DNA of 64,000 bases from Devosia nitrariae (GCF_030160115.1 NZ_BSNS01000024.1:124001-188000), one strand, 5' to 3'; shown: positions 27,269 to 36,108, counted from the stretch's first letter. Translations and numbers: made by a program. Notes: generated from the sequence alone by a model not told the origin.

Positions 27269-27306
27269 AAAAACAACTAGAGCCGGCGCTCTGATTCCGT
27301 CAGAGC
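27269..27306 (-). terminator. Terminator of folP
   Basis: On the minus strand a 7-base stem (27288-27294 with 27300-27306, loop of five) includes the folP stop codon. A T6 run lies about 14 bases downstream of it. The distance makes it less than ideal. Confidence 0.45.
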
Positions 27307-28154
27307 GCATAAGGCTCGGAGTCCGGGCCGTAGAGTGTCGCCTGCGCAACCCTAAGGGCGTCCCTGTTGGCCCCGACGTCATGGACCCGGAAGATGTGGG
27401 CTCCGAGGCCGTAGGCGATGACGTTGGTGGCGATGGTGCCGGGCAGGCGCTCCTCAGCCGTGTTGCCGAGTAACTTGCCGATCATCGACTTGCGCGAGGT
27501 GCCAACGAGGATCGGATAGCCGGGATAGGCTTTCGGCAGGTCGCGCAGCAGGAGGTAGTTTTCGGCGAACGATTTGCCAAAGCCGAAGCCGGGATCGATG
27601 ACGAGCTGGCCACGGGCAAGCCCGGCACGCTCGGCAATCTCGACCGTGCGGTCGAACCAGCGGCGCATCTCGTCCAAGAACGGTTTCTGCAGGTCGCGCG
27701 CCTTGTCCCAGTGCATGGCGATGACCGGCGCGCCATGGAGGACGGCGACGTCAGCCATTTCGGGCTCGCGCTGCAAGCCATAGACGTCGTTGACGATCGC
27801 GGCGCCCGATTGCAGGGCCTGATCGGCGACGAGGGCCTTGTAGGTGTCGATGGAGAGCGGCGCGCCGACGCGGTCGGCCTGGATCACCTCCAGCACCGGG
27901 ATCACCCGGTCGAGCTCGTCCTGCACCCCGATCTCCTGCGATCCCGGCCGGGTACTCTCGCCGCCAACGTCGATGATGTCTGCGCCTTCGGCGAGCATCT
28001 GGCGGACATGGGCGAGGGCCTCATCGACGCGGTCGAACCGGCCGCCATCCGAAAAGCTGTCGGGCGTGACGTTGAGGATGCCCATGATGCGCGCCGTCGA
28101 GCCAAGCGCAAGCTCGGATCTGTCGGGCAGGGTAAGGGTATAGGCGGTGTGCAT
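27300..28154 (-). CDS. folP: Dihydropteroate synthase
   Basis: FolP joins p-aminobenzoate to the pterin and is the sulfonamide target. The 284-residue product has MGILNVTPDSFSDGG, DVGGESTRPG, DPGFGFGKS and GTSRKSMIGKLLG. ATG 28154 gives the family length; the frame extends upstream without homology. It lies on the same strand as folB and folK, 125 bases before folB, with a palindromic repeat between. Confidence 0.96.
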   Translation of the reverse strand: MHTAYTLTLPDRSELALGSTARIMGILNVTPDSFSDGGRFDRVDEALAHVRQMLAEGADIIDVGGESTRPGSQEIGVQDELDRVIPVLEVIQADRVGAPLSIDTYKALVADQALQSGAAIVNDVYGLQREPEMADVAVLHGAPVIAMHWDKARDLQKPFLDEMRRWFDRTVEIAERAGLARGQLVIDPGFGFGKSFAENYLLLRDLPKAYPGYPILVGTSRKSMIGKLLGNTAEERLPGTIATNVIAYGLGAHIFRVHDVGANRDALRVAQATLYGPDSEPYAL

Positions 28155-28212
28155 GGCGGTACCGGCTCCGGTTGCCGGTCTATCAGTGCGATGCGCACTG
28201 GTCCAGATGAGG

Positions 28213-28635
28213 CTACTTGCGTACGGGCCCGAGATCGTTGTCGGGATAGTAGATGGTTTCTTTGCCGGGAAGGCGGGAACCGACGACGAGATAGCTCGCG
28301 GGAGCCTGCGATCGATTCTGGAGGTGATGACCGTTGGGTTCACCGGCGGGGAAGCCGACGATCGCGCCCGCGGTCAGTTGATGATCGCCGTTGTCGTCGA
28401 CGAGGGTCAGAACGCCATCGAGCATGTAGACGAACTCGTCTTCGGCTTGGTGCCAGTGACGCAGCGCCGACCATGCGCCGGGGTCGAGCGTCAGCACATT
28501 CACACCGAACTGCGTTATGCCGAGACCCTTGGCAAGCCTCTGCTCATGTCTGCCGCTGAAGCGCTCCCGCTCGATCTTGTAGCCGGCGCCGGAGACGACG
28601 GGCAGCTTGGAGATGTGCGAAAGTCTCGTTGGCAT
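28213..28635 (-). CDS. Cupin-domain protein
   Basis: This 140-residue single-cupin protein shows HWHQAEDEFVYMLDGVLTLVDD, the first cupin motif with its histidines and glutamate, then AGAIVGFPAGEPNGHHLQN, the second. Such proteins bind a divalent metal and may be small-molecule isomerases, dioxygenases or sensors. No substrate can be read from the sequence. It lies between rimO and folP on the same strand, with its own spacer on each side. Confidence 0.8.
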   Translation of the reverse strand: MPTRLSHISKLPVVSGAGYKIERERFSGRHEQRLAKGLGITQFGVNVLTLDPGAWSALRHWHQAEDEFVYMLDGVLTLVDDNGDHQLTAGAIVGFPAGEPNGHHLQNRSQAPASYLVVGSRLPGKETIYYPDNDLGPVRK

Positions 28636-28782
28636 GGCTGTCCCCCAAAGCGTTCTGTAAGTCCTCTTTACTTACGTCGTGGGGCGCCCGCGAGACAAGA
28701 CGATGAAGTGCGCGGATCCGCGTCGAGGACGAAGCGCAGCGCCGGTATTCGACAGTCGACGGAAATCGTGCGCCAAACGACA

Positions 28783-28810
28783 AGGCCCCCGTCCGGGTGG
28801 ACGAGGGCTT
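28783..28810 (-). terminator. Terminator of rimO
   Basis: A 10-base stem with one wobble (28785-28794 and 28799-28808) and a 4-base loop follows the rimO stop on the minus strand. The downstream T-stretch is interrupted. Confidence 0.55.
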
Positions 28811-28832
28811 CAACTCCGACTGGTGCCGATGG

Positions 28833-30182
28833 TCAGTTCGCGTTGCGGACGGGTTCGGCGAAGAGGTCGTATTCGTCGCTGCCGGTGACGGTGACCGTCA
28901 CCAGGTCGCCGGGCTTGATGCCGGCGGCATTCTCGACGATCACCTGGCCGTCGATGTCGGGCGCATCCCATTTGGAGCGGGCGAGGGCGCGGTTCTCCTC
29001 AGGGCGGACGTCGTCGACGAGCACCTCGATGGTGCGGCCGACCTTCTTGGCGAGCTGGTGGGTCGAAACGTCCTGGGCGACCTCCATCAGCCGCTCGAAG
29101 CGCTCGCGCTTGACCTCGTCGGGAATGACGCCGGCGAGATCATTGGCGGGCGCACCCGTTACCGGCTCGTACTCGAAGCACCCGGCGCGGTCGATCTGGG
29201 CTTCCTCGAGCCAGTCGAGGAGGAACTCGAAATCCTCCTCGGTCTCACCGGGGAAGCCGACGATGAAGTTCGAGCGGATGGTGAGATCCGGGCAGATCTC
29301 GCGCCATTTCTTAATGCGATCGAGCGTCTTTTCCTGGTTGGCCGGGCGGCGCATGGCCTTGAGGACGCTGGGCGAAGCGTGCTGGAAGGGAATGTCGAGA
29401 TAGGGGAGCACCTTGCCCTCGGCCATCAGCTCGATGACCTGATCGACATGCGGGTAGGGGTAGACGTAGTGCAGGCGCACCCAGGCGCCTAGCTCGCCCA
29501 GTTCCTTGGCAAGATCATAGAACCTGGCCTTCACCGGTCGGCCGCGATATTTCGTTTCGGCATATTTGATATCGACGCCATAGGCGCTGGTATCTTGCGA
29601 GATGACCAGCAACTCCTTGACGCCGGAGCGGATGAGGCCTTCAGCCTCGGAGAGCACGCCGGCCGCGGGACGGGACACGAGGTCGCCCCTGATCTGCGGG
29701 ATGATGCAGAACGAGCAGCGGTTGTTGCAGCCTTCGGAAATCTTGAGATACGCGTAGTGACGCGGGGTGAGCTTCAAGCCCTGCTCGGGCACGAGGTCCA
29801 CAAACCTGTTGGGCACGGGCGGCAGGTGGTCGTGTACGGCGCCGACCACGGCCTCATACTGGTGCGGGCCGGTGACGGCCAGCACGTTCGGATGCGTCTT
29901 GCGGATCAGGTTCTCCTCGACGCCGAAGCAGCCGGTAACAATGACGCGGCCGTTCTCGTTCAAGGCTTCGCCGATGGCCTCCAGGCTTTCCGCCTTGGCG
30001 CTGTCGAGGAAGCCGCAGGTATTGACCAGCACGAGGTCCGCGCCCTCGTAGTCGCGCGAGAAGGCATAGCCTTGAGCGCGCAAGGTCGTCATGATGCGCT
30101 CGCTGTCGACGAGGGCTTTCGGGCAGCCGAGGCTAACAAGGCCTATCTTAGGCGCTTGGCCGGACTTCAGGGCTTGGCTCAT
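28833..30182 (-). CDS. rimO: Ribosomal protein S12 methylthiotransferase RimO
   Basis: RimO adds a methylthio group to an aspartate of S12, using two 4Fe-4S clusters. The 449-residue product has the N-terminal cluster cysteines at about C20, C56 and C85, the radical SAM motif CNNRCSFC (C152, C156, C159), and a C-terminal TRAM domain ending near GSDEYDLFAEP. IGLVSLGCPKALVDSE is the family N-terminus. ATG 30182 was chosen for this reason. It is a single gene, divergent from the DoxX gene. Confidence 0.96.
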   Translation of the reverse strand: MSQALKSGQAPKIGLVSLGCPKALVDSERIMTTLRAQGYAFSRDYEGADLVLVNTCGFLDSAKAESLEAIGEALNENGRVIVTGCFGVEENLIRKTHPNVLAVTGPHQYEAVVGAVHDHLPPVPNRFVDLVPEQGLKLTPRHYAYLKISEGCNNRCSFCIIPQIRGDLVSRPAAGVLSEAEGLIRSGVKELLVISQDTSAYGVDIKYAETKYRGRPVKARFYDLAKELGELGAWVRLHYVYPYPHVDQVIELMAEGKVLPYLDIPFQHASPSVLKAMRRPANQEKTLDRIKKWREICPDLTIRSNFIVGFPGETEEDFEFLLDWLEEAQIDRAGCFEYEPVTGAPANDLAGVIPDEVKRERFERLMEVAQDVSTHQLAKKVGRTIEVLVDDVRPEENRALARSKWDAPDIDGQVIVENAAGIKPGDLVTVTVTGSDEYDLFAEPVRNAN

Positions 30183-30452
30183 GGATATCTCATGGCTCGC
30201 GGCACGCATTGTCTCGGGCCAATTCGAGCTCTGGGTAAAACAAGCGCGTTTCATACTGCAAACGGCGCAAAATGCAACCAAAAGCCATCCCGGCAGCGGG
30301 AATGCTGGGTTGCAGTGGTTGCTGATCACAAACAGTTATGGCCAAATTCTCGAACAGTGCGTGCGCTTTGCCCGGGTAGTTCGTCATGCCGTCGATGGGT
30401 TAGGTGCACATTCCGCGCCGCATGGCAGGACCAACAGCCAAAAGGATAACAG

Positions 30453-30827
30453 ATGTTCGATCGTCTCTCCGCTTATGCGCCGCAGGCCCTCGCCGTGCTG
30501 CGTATCATCACCGCCCTGCTCTTCATCGAGCACGGTACGCAGAAGTTCTTCGGCTTTCCCGCCGAGTTCCCGGCACCTCTAGATCCGCTGTTCGTCGTCG
30601 CCGGCGTCCTCGAACTGGTCGGGGGCCTGCTGGTACTGGTCGGCTTCTTCACGCGTCCGGTAGCTTTCATCCTCGCGGGCGAGATGGCCGTTGCTTACTG
30701 GATGTTTCACGCGCCGCAAAGCGTCTTCCCCCTCGTCAATATGGGCGAAGCAGCAGTTCTCTACTGCTTTGTCTTCCTCTATCTCGTGTTCGCCGGTCCT
30801 GGCGCCTGGAGCGTCAATAAGCAGTAG
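30453..30827 (+). CDS. DoxX-family membrane protein
   Basis: This 124-residue protein has four predicted helices. It carries the DoxX pattern ALLFIEHGTQKFFGFPA at the start and GVLELVGGLLVLVGFFTRPVAFILAGEMAVAYW in the middle. DoxX proteins are inner-membrane subunits tied to quinone or thiol redox functions; the role here is unknown. AAAGGATAAC precedes the ATG. A perfect terminator follows. Confidence 0.88.
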   Translation: MFDRLSAYAPQALAVLRIITALLFIEHGTQKFFGFPAEFPAPLDPLFVVAGVLELVGGLLVLVGFFTRPVAFILAGEMAVAYWMFHAPQSVFPLVNMGEAAVLYCFVFLYLVFAGPGAWSVNKQ

Positions 30828-30848
30828 CGGATTGCACGGGTGACGCCG

Positions 30849-30880
30849 GGCCGCCGCGAACCGTCGCGGCGGCCTTTTTA
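30849..30880. terminator. Terminator after the DoxX gene
   Basis: A perfect 11-base stem (30849-30859 and 30864-30874) with a 4-base loop is followed by ttttta. It lies 21 bases after the DoxX stop. Its T-run overlaps the stop codon of the opposing gene. Confidence 0.9.
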
Positions 30881-31438
30881 TGTCGGCGGGGGCTTGGGCT
30901 TGGGCGTGCGCTTGGCCGTACGCCGCACAGCGCGCTTGGGGGCGGGCTTCTCGGTCTCAGGCGGAGCAGGCCGGGCGGTGGAGCTGTCGGGCGGCATGGT
31001 GGCGGGCGGCTCGGGCGCCCGCGGCGGTGGTTCCGTGGCCGGGGTGATATATTCGTCGGCCTCGGCGAAGTCGGTCTCGTCCTCCTCGGCCAGATCCCGG
31101 ATGGCCTCGCGGACCTCGTCGAGCAGGGAAGCCGAATAGCGGCTGCGGTTGACCGCTTCGCCCTCGGTTTCATGCGTTTTGAAATAGACCAGCAGCGCCT
31201 CGCAGAAGACGCGCAGGACCAGCACCATCAGCAGACCGAAGACCGCGATCTCGATGAGGCCCCAGAGGCCGTTGGTGAAGCCCACGGCGAAGGTGGTAAC
31301 GAGATGCCTGACCGCCCAGAGCAGCACGCCCGCCAGCCCCACGGCATAAATGATGGAGGCGAGCCTGGGTGCGAGGACCGCGTCGAGCCGGAAAAGTGTC
31401 TGCCGGCTGAAGAGGCGTTTGAGGTCATCGAGTGTCAT
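30878..31438 (-). CDS. DUF4282-like membrane protein with Pro-rich tail
   Basis: The 186-residue product starts MTLDDLKRLFSRQTLFRLDAV. Two hydrophobic segments follow, at about 24-48 (ASIIYAVGLAGVLLWAV) and 58-86 (GLIEIAVFGLLMVLVLRVFCEALLVYF). The rest is an acidic linker and a Pro/Ala/Lys-rich tail ending RRTAKRTPKPKPPPT. The membrane part resembles DUF4282. The tail is probably cytoplasmic and disordered. Function is unknown. Confidence 0.75.
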   Translation of the reverse strand: MTLDDLKRLFSRQTLFRLDAVLAPRLASIIYAVGLAGVLLWAVRHLVTTFAVGFTNGLWGLIEIAVFGLLMVLVLRVFCEALLVYFKTHETEGEAVNRSRYSASLLDEVREAIRDLAEEDETDFAEADEYITPATEPPPRAPEPPATMPPDSSTARPAPPETEKPAPKRAVRRTAKRTPKPKPPPT

Positions 31439-31488
31439 TTCAGCCTCCTTGGGCGTGACGATTCGAGCTTAACCCCAGACTGGGGAAG

Positions 31489-32256
31489 TCATCCAGCACT
31501 GGCAAGGCCTTGGGTCCGCGTGGCACCGGTCGGCCCGAAATTGCGCTCGAATGCCTGCTTCATGACAATGTCGACCTCTGCCAGCGACACGATGTGTCCA
31601 AGGTCTTCAAGGCTCGTAACGCCCTGATCGGAGATGCCGCAGGGCACGATACCGTCATAGTGGGCAAGGTCAGGTGCGACATTGAGGGAGATGCCGTGGA
31701 AGGTCACCCATTTGGAGACCCTGACGCCGATGGCGGCGATCTTGTCCTCACGGCCTTGCCCCTTGTCGGGGCGCCCGACCCACACGCCGACGCGCCCCGG
31801 ACGCCGCTCGCCAAGCACGTTGAAGGCGGCCAGGGTGTCGATCACCCAGGCCTCCAGACCCTCGACCAGGCAGCGGATGTCCCGGCCCCGCTGGCGCAGG
31901 TCGAGCATGACATAGGCCACACGCTGGCCGGGGCCGTGATAGGTATACTGGCCGCCGCGGCCGGCCTCATACACGGGGAAACGGGCAGAGACGAGGTCTT
32001 CGGGGCGTGCGGAGGTACCGGCGGTATAGAGGGGAGGGTGCTCCAGCAGCCAGATGGCTTCCGGCGCCTCGCCCGCGGCAATGGCGGCCGCACGTTCACG
32101 CATCGCCTCGAGCGCTTGGCGGTAATCGACAGGATTGTCCGAGATGAGCCATTCAACTGGGCGCGCATCCGGGCGTGCGAGCTTACCCTGCACCGAGCAC
32201 GCTTGCGGTTCCGGCGTTAATGCTTCGCTAACCAAACTGACCAATGCTGGCTCCAT
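31489..32256 (-). CDS. lipB: Lipoyl(octanoyl) transferase
   Basis: LipB moves octanoyl from acyl carrier protein to lipoyl domains. The family signature is GRGGQYTYHGPGQRVAYVMLDL. The catalytic pair is the Lys of KIAAIGVRVSKWVTFHG and the Cys of VPCGI. ATG 32256 gives 255 residues. A GTG at 32277 with AGGGG eight bases upstream is an equally good start and would add 7 residues. It is divergent from the FliN-like gene. Confidence 0.95.
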   Translation of the reverse strand: MEPALVSLVSEALTPEPQACSVQGKLARPDARPVEWLISDNPVDYRQALEAMRERAAAIAAGEAPEAIWLLEHPPLYTAGTSARPEDLVSARFPVYEAGRGGQYTYHGPGQRVAYVMLDLRQRGRDIRCLVEGLEAWVIDTLAAFNVLGERRPGRVGVWVGRPDKGQGREDKIAAIGVRVSKWVTFHGISLNVAPDLAHYDGIVPCGISDQGVTSLEDLGHIVSLAEVDIVMKQAFERNFGPTGATRTQGLASAG

Positions 32257-32307
32257 CGGATTCTCGGCCGGCGGCACAGTGCCGGCCCCTGCTACTGGTG
32301 CTTATTT

Positions 32308-32541
32308 ATGAGTTCTCTCGACACTATTGAAGTCGATATCACGGTCGAACTCGGCGCAACCACCATGCCGATCCACCATCTCCTGCGCATGGGGCGCGGC
32401 GCCGTGATCGAACTCGATACCACTGAGCACGATCCCATGCGCATCTACGCCAACTCGACGCTCATCGCCGAGGGCGACATCAGCGTCGATGACGGACAGT
32501 TGCGGGTGCTCGTCACCCAAAAGGTTCTGAAGCGCGGGTAA
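32308..32541 (+). CDS. FliN-like (SpoA-domain) protein, orphan
   Basis: The 77-residue product is almost exactly one SpoA/surface-presentation domain. IEVDITVELGATTMPIHHLLRMGRGAVIELD and NSTLIAEGDISVDDGQLRVLVTQ match FliN, the flagellar motor switch and type III export C-ring protein. No other flagellar gene is in the window. It may be a displaced functional fliN or an orphan regulator. Confidence 0.8.
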   Translation: MSSLDTIEVDITVELGATTMPIHHLLRMGRGAVIELDTTEHDPMRIYANSTLIAEGDISVDDGQLRVLVTQKVLKRG

Positions 32542-32729
32542 CCCTTCGGCGCGTTGCTCCAGGCTTTCCTGTCAACCTTCTGAATTTCAAGCACAAAGTT
32601 GGGCCAAAAAGCGAAGGCGGACGCACGTTCTGCAAGCGCTTCGGAAAAATCATATATAGCGCTTGAGGTCACGGAACCGATTTGCTACATGCTGGCTCGC
32701 TTCGCCGCAGGGCGGGCATCCCCCGATGT

Positions 32730-32814
32730 GCGGTCGTGGCGGAATTGGTAGACGCGCAGCGTTGAGGTCGCTGTGCCGCAAGGCGTGGAAGTTCGAGTCT
32801 TCTCGACCGCACCA
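32730..32814 (+). tRNA. tRNA-Leu (GAG)
   Basis: The acceptor stem pairs gcggtcg (32730-32736) with cgaccgc (32804-32810), followed by A and an encoded CCA. The D-arm holds ggcggaattggtagac. The anticodon stem cagcg/cgctg carries the loop ttgaggt with anticodon GAG, which reads CUC and CUU leucine codons. A long variable arm (tgccgcaaggcgt) marks a class II tRNA. The T-arm is gttcgagtc. A terminator follows within 30 bases. Confidence 0.97.
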
Positions 32815-32837
32815 GGGTCACCCTCAAGGTGAACATG

Positions 32838-32870
32838 AAAAAGCCGCCCGGTTGGGCGGCTTTCCTGTTT
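32838..32870. terminator. Bidirectional terminator between tRNA-Leu and lipoprotein gene
   Basis: A 10-base stem (32840-32849 and 32854-32863) has tttcctgttt after it on the plus strand and a T5 run on the minus strand. It can serve the tRNA and the opposing small lipoprotein gene. Confidence 0.85.
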
Positions 32871-32876
32871 CCGGCC

Positions 32877-33017
32877 CTATTGCGCGGGCGGGGGGGCCGT
32901 ATCGGCGGGCGGCGCGTCGGCAGGCGGAGCGCCGGCATCACCCGGAGGGGCGTCGCCGCAGGCCGCGAGCGCCATGAAAAGCAGGGCTGCGAGAGGGGCG
33001 AAGAGCTTAAAGGACAT
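32877..33017 (-). CDS. Small Pro/Ala-rich lipoprotein
   Basis: The 46-residue product has a signal peptide MSFKLFAPLAALLFMALAAC, with a lipobox (ALAAC) at residues 17-20... the cysteine at position 20 would be lipidated. The mature part (GDAPPGDAG and PADAPPADT repeats) is acidic and Pro/Ala-rich. ATG 33017 is preceded by AGGTGA at a good distance; a longer in-frame start lacks this. Function is unknown. Confidence 0.7.
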   Translation of the reverse strand: MSFKLFAPLAALLFMALAACGDAPPGDAGAPPADAPPADTAPPPAQ

Positions 33018-33100
33018 TTGGACGTCACCTGTGGTGTGTTGAAGGTCCCCCAAAACCGCACCAGCCTTGTCGTTCAATCAGGCAAAGTTGGGGCCACTGG

Positions 33101-33496
33101 TCAATCTTCCGTTAACGGCACCTGCAGGGGCTTCTGAGCGGCGACTTTCGCCGGTGCCTTGAAGCGCCAGGAATTTTCGAGGCGCAGCGACAACTCCTCG
33201 TCGTCGATCGCCGAGAGGCGCACCAGCACGGCCGGCCAGGCAACATAGTGGTCGGTCTCGAAGTAGATGTGCGGCGACATCTCCATCAGGAGTGCCTTTT
33301 GTTCCAATGGGCAGAGCAGCACCAGCGTGTCGGCATCCTTGAGGCGCACGAATGATTTGTCCTTGACCTTGAGGCTTGGCGTCCCATAGCTCGTCGAGCG
33401 TGTGACTTCCGGCAGGCCGCGCTCCCGCGCCAGTCGGACGACCCGCTCAAAGACCGTGTCGAGGTTCGATCCACGTTCTGCCGGTTTCATTTGCAT
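33101..33496 (-). CDS. MmcQ/YjbR-family protein
   Basis: The 131-residue product fits the MmcQ/YjbR fold: ERVVRLARERGLPEVTRSTSYGTPSLKVKDKSFVRL, then EMSPHIYFETDHYVAWPAVLVRL. These small proteins may bind DNA or small ligands, with no settled function. ATG 33496 is preceded by GGGAGG at 6 bases. An upstream start is possible but has no such site. Confidence 0.82.
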   Translation of the reverse strand: MQMKPAERGSNLDTVFERVVRLARERGLPEVTRSTSYGTPSLKVKDKSFVRLKDADTLVLLCPLEQKALLMEMSPHIYFETDHYVAWPAVLVRLSAIDDEELSLRLENSWRFKAPAKVAAQKPLQVPLTED

Positions 33497-33615
33497 TTGC
33501 CGCCTCCCAACGGCGTGGAAATCCGAGCTGACTTGCAATCGGGAGTCTGGCGCGGCCGGCAGCGATTGGCTACAGCTTTGTCAGCCCCGAACCTGCGGTC
33601 ACATGAGGGCCCCCA

Positions 33616-35031
33616 ATGAGCGACGATCACACCGACAGCCCGGTCGAGCCTTCCGGGATCGATCCTGATGCGTTCCGCGATGCCGAGGATCGGATCAATC
33701 CGCTTTGGATTGAACGCCTTCGCGCGCATTTGGCTGCCGGCGAGACGGGCGATGTCGCCGATATGATGACGCCGCTGCATGCAGCCGATACCGGCGACGT
33801 GCTCGAGGCCCTCGACAATCCCGAACGACTGGCGCTGGTCCTCGCCCTCGGAGATGCGTTCGACTATTCGGCGCTGACCGAGGTGGACGAATCCGTACGC
33901 CTCGGGCTCATGGAACTGCTGCCCAATGCCGAGATCGCCAGGGGCGTTGCAAACCTCGACAGCGACGATGCCGTATATCTCCTCGAGGACCTCGAGGAAG
34001 AGGATCGGGACGCCATCCTCGCGCAACTGCCGCCCTTCGAGCGACTCAGCCTCAAGCGCAGCCTCGATTTTCCCGAGGAGTCCGCTGGCAGGCGGATGCA
34101 GACCGAGTTCATCGCCATCCCGCCGTTCTGGACGGTCGGGCAGACGATCGACTATCTGCGGGCTGAAAAGGACCTGCCCGACGAATTCTATCAGATCTAT
34201 GTGGTGGACGCTTCCTACCACGTTCTCGGCATCGTGCCGCTCGACAAGCTGTTGCGCACGCGGCGACCGGTCAAGATCGAAGCGATCATGAACACCAACG
34301 TCGTGCTGGTCGATGCCATGGAGGACCAGGAGGAGGCCGCCCGCGACTTTGAGCGCTACGACCTCGTCGAGGTTGGCGTCGTCGACGAAAACAAGCGGCT
34401 CGTCGGCGTGCTGACGGTGGACGACATTGTCGACGTCATCCATGAGGAGGCGGATGAGGACATCCGCCTGATGGCGGGCGTCGGCGACGAGGAGGTGTCC
34501 GACTCGACCTTCGATACGGTCAAGAGCCGCGTACCGTGGCTGGTGGTCAACTTGATCACGGCGGTGCTCGTTTCCCTCGTCATTGGCCTGTTCAACGCCA
34601 CCATCGAGCAGATGGTGGCCCTCGCCGTGCTGATGCCGATCGTTGCGTCAATGGGTGGTAATGCCGGTACGCAGACCATGACCGTGACCGTGCGCGCACT
34701 CGCCATGCGCGAGCTCGAGGGGCGCCGCAGGCGCCGGCTCGTCACCCGCGAGATGGTTGTCGGGTTCCTCAACGGCGTGATCTTTGCCGTGCTGGTCGGC
34801 GTGGTGACGGCCCTGCGGTTTGGCAATATCGACCTGGGCATCGTTATCGGCATGGCCATGACCATCAACATGATCGTGGCGGGGACGGCCGGTATCCTCA
34901 TTCCGCTCACCCTCCACAAACTCAAGGCCGACCCTGCCGTCGCCTCGGCGGTCTTCGTTACCACCGTGACCGACGTCGTCGGGTTCTTTGCATTTCTGGC
35001 GCTGGCGGGGCTCTGGTTCGGGCTGTTCTGA
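33616..35031 (+). CDS. mgtE: Magnesium transporter MgtE
   Basis: MgtE is a homodimeric, magnesium-gated channel in the inner membrane. The 471-residue product has an N-terminal superhelical domain (about 30-150), a pair of CBS domains (about 155-280) and five membrane helices from about residue 300. Motifs are LLEDLEEEDRDAIL, VDDIVDVIHEEADED before the pore domain, and GGNAGTQTMTVTVRALA in the pore. It is a single gene. Confidence 0.94.
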   Translation: MSDDHTDSPVEPSGIDPDAFRDAEDRINPLWIERLRAHLAAGETGDVADMMTPLHAADTGDVLEALDNPERLALVLALGDAFDYSALTEVDESVRLGLMELLPNAEIARGVANLDSDDAVYLLEDLEEEDRDAILAQLPPFERLSLKRSLDFPEESAGRRMQTEFIAIPPFWTVGQTIDYLRAEKDLPDEFYQIYVVDASYHVLGIVPLDKLLRTRRPVKIEAIMNTNVVLVDAMEDQEEAARDFERYDLVEVGVVDENKRLVGVLTVDDIVDVIHEEADEDIRLMAGVGDEEVSDSTFDTVKSRVPWLVVNLITAVLVSLVIGLFNATIEQMVALAVLMPIVASMGGNAGTQTMTVTVRALAMRELEGRRRRRLVTREMVVGFLNGVIFAVLVGVVTALRFGNIDLGIVIGMAMTINMIVAGTAGILIPLTLHKLKADPAVASAVFVTTVTDVVGFFAFLALAGLWFGLF

Positions 35032-35253
35032 GCAGGGAGGCGGTGCGGTCAACCTATTGAATGAGAATATGTTTTTGCCTCGCTTTACGTTCCTCATGCC
35101 GCCGCTTTTCCACAGGTTGTGCCAGTAACGAGTGTGTCTTTTTGGCCGCTTGCAAAGCCAATTCGGCGCGGTTAACGATTTCTGACCGGCATGTGACATC
35201 GTCCACACGATGGATGCGGCGCCGGTGTGAAGCGGCTGACAAGGAGCATTTGC

Positions 35254-35352
35254 ATGCGAAGTCAACCGAAGACATGGTGGCGGGCCGCCACCTGGACATT
35301 CGTTTGTCTGGTGTCTATGGGGCTCGTGTTTTCCGTGGTTGCCGGCGTCTAA
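35254..35352 (+). CDS. Small single-span membrane protein (32 residues)
   Basis: AAGGAG lies 8 bases before the ATG. The product starts MRSQPKTWWRAATWTF, a basic aromatic stretch, and continues with a hydrophobic helix FVCLVSMGLVFSVVAGV to the stop. A perfect hairpin terminator follows 30 bases later. Together these suggest a real small protein. It is below normal gene-calling length. Function is unknown; no relative is known to me. Confidence 0.55.
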   Translation: MRSQPKTWWRAATWTFVCLVSMGLVFSVVAGV

Positions 35353-35383
35353 CGGCCGATCGACCGCTGATCTTGAAAGTTCA

Positions 35384-35420
35384 GAAGGGGCGCCCCGTGC
35401 CACAGGGCGCCCCTTCTTCT
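35384..35420 (+). terminator. Terminator upstream of the GST gene
   Basis: A 12-base stem (gaaggggcgccc, 35384-35395, with gggcgccccttc, 35405-35416) is followed by ttctt. It ends the small upstream unit and lies just before the GST ribosome binding site GGAGG. Confidence 0.85.
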
Positions 35421-35430
35421 TGGAGGCCAT

Positions 35431-36108
35431 ATGAAGCTCATCATCGCCAACCGCAACTATTCGAGCTGGTCGATGCGTCCCTGGCTGGTGCTGGCGCATT
35501 TCGACATCGCGTTCGAGGACGAAGTGCTGATGCTCTCGGGAGAGGGCTGGCGTAAGACGATCGCGGCGCGTTCACCGACAGGCCGGGTGCCGGTGCTCGT
35601 CGACCGCGACCTGATGGTGCCCGAAACGATCGCCATCATCGAATACCTGGCGGACAAATTTCCCGACAAAGCCATCTGGCCGTCCGACATGCGCCAACGG
35701 GCTCTGGCCCGCGCGGCTTCTGCCGAAATGCATGCCGGATTTGCGGCGCTGAGGTCGCAGGCGCCAATGAACCTGCGCGCCAGCCACCCGGGCAAGGTTG
35801 CGCTCGATGCGGTCGCGAGCGACCTGCACCGGATTGAAACGCTTTGGGGCGATCTGCTTTTGGCCTCCGGCGGACCATTCCTCTTCGGTGCGTTTACGGC
35901 GGCCGATGCCATGTTCGCGCCGGTCGCGACGCGGCTGCGTGTCTATGACCTGCCGGTCTCGGACGGGGCGGCGGCCTATGTCGAAGCGATCTACGGTCTG
36001 CCCGCTTTCCAGCAGTGGTTGAGCCTGGCGCTCAAGGAGCCGTGGATCGTTGACGACGACGAGATCGATGTGATCCAGGGCCGGATCGCGCGGGGGACGC
36101 TGGCATGA
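35431..36108 (+). CDS. Glutathione S-transferase family protein
   Basis: The 225-residue product has the N-terminal thioredoxin-like domain with the catalytic serine region NYSSWSMRPWLVL, TGRVPVLVDRDLMVPETIAIIEYLAD for glutathione binding, and a helical C-terminal domain with FLFGAFTAADAMFAPV. The substrate is unknown. GGAGG precedes the ATG. It overlaps the DUF1489 gene by 4 bases, a pairing common in related genomes. Confidence 0.92.
   Translation: MKLIIANRNYSSWSMRPWLVLAHFDIAFEDEVLMLSGEGWRKTIAARSPTGRVPVLVDRDLMVPETIAIIEYLADKFPDKAIWPSDMRQRALARAASAEMHAGFAALRSQAPMNLRASHPGKVALDAVASDLHRIETLWGDLLLASGGPFLFGAFTAADAMFAPVATRLRVYDLPVSDGAAAYVEAIYGLPAFQQWLSLALKEPWIVDDDEIDVIQGRIARGTLA

Noticed and set aside
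35061..35555. Plus-strand ORF of 164 codons before the GST gene
   Set aside because: It crosses a strong terminator and the GST start; only the 32-codon ORF at 35254 has a ribosome binding site.
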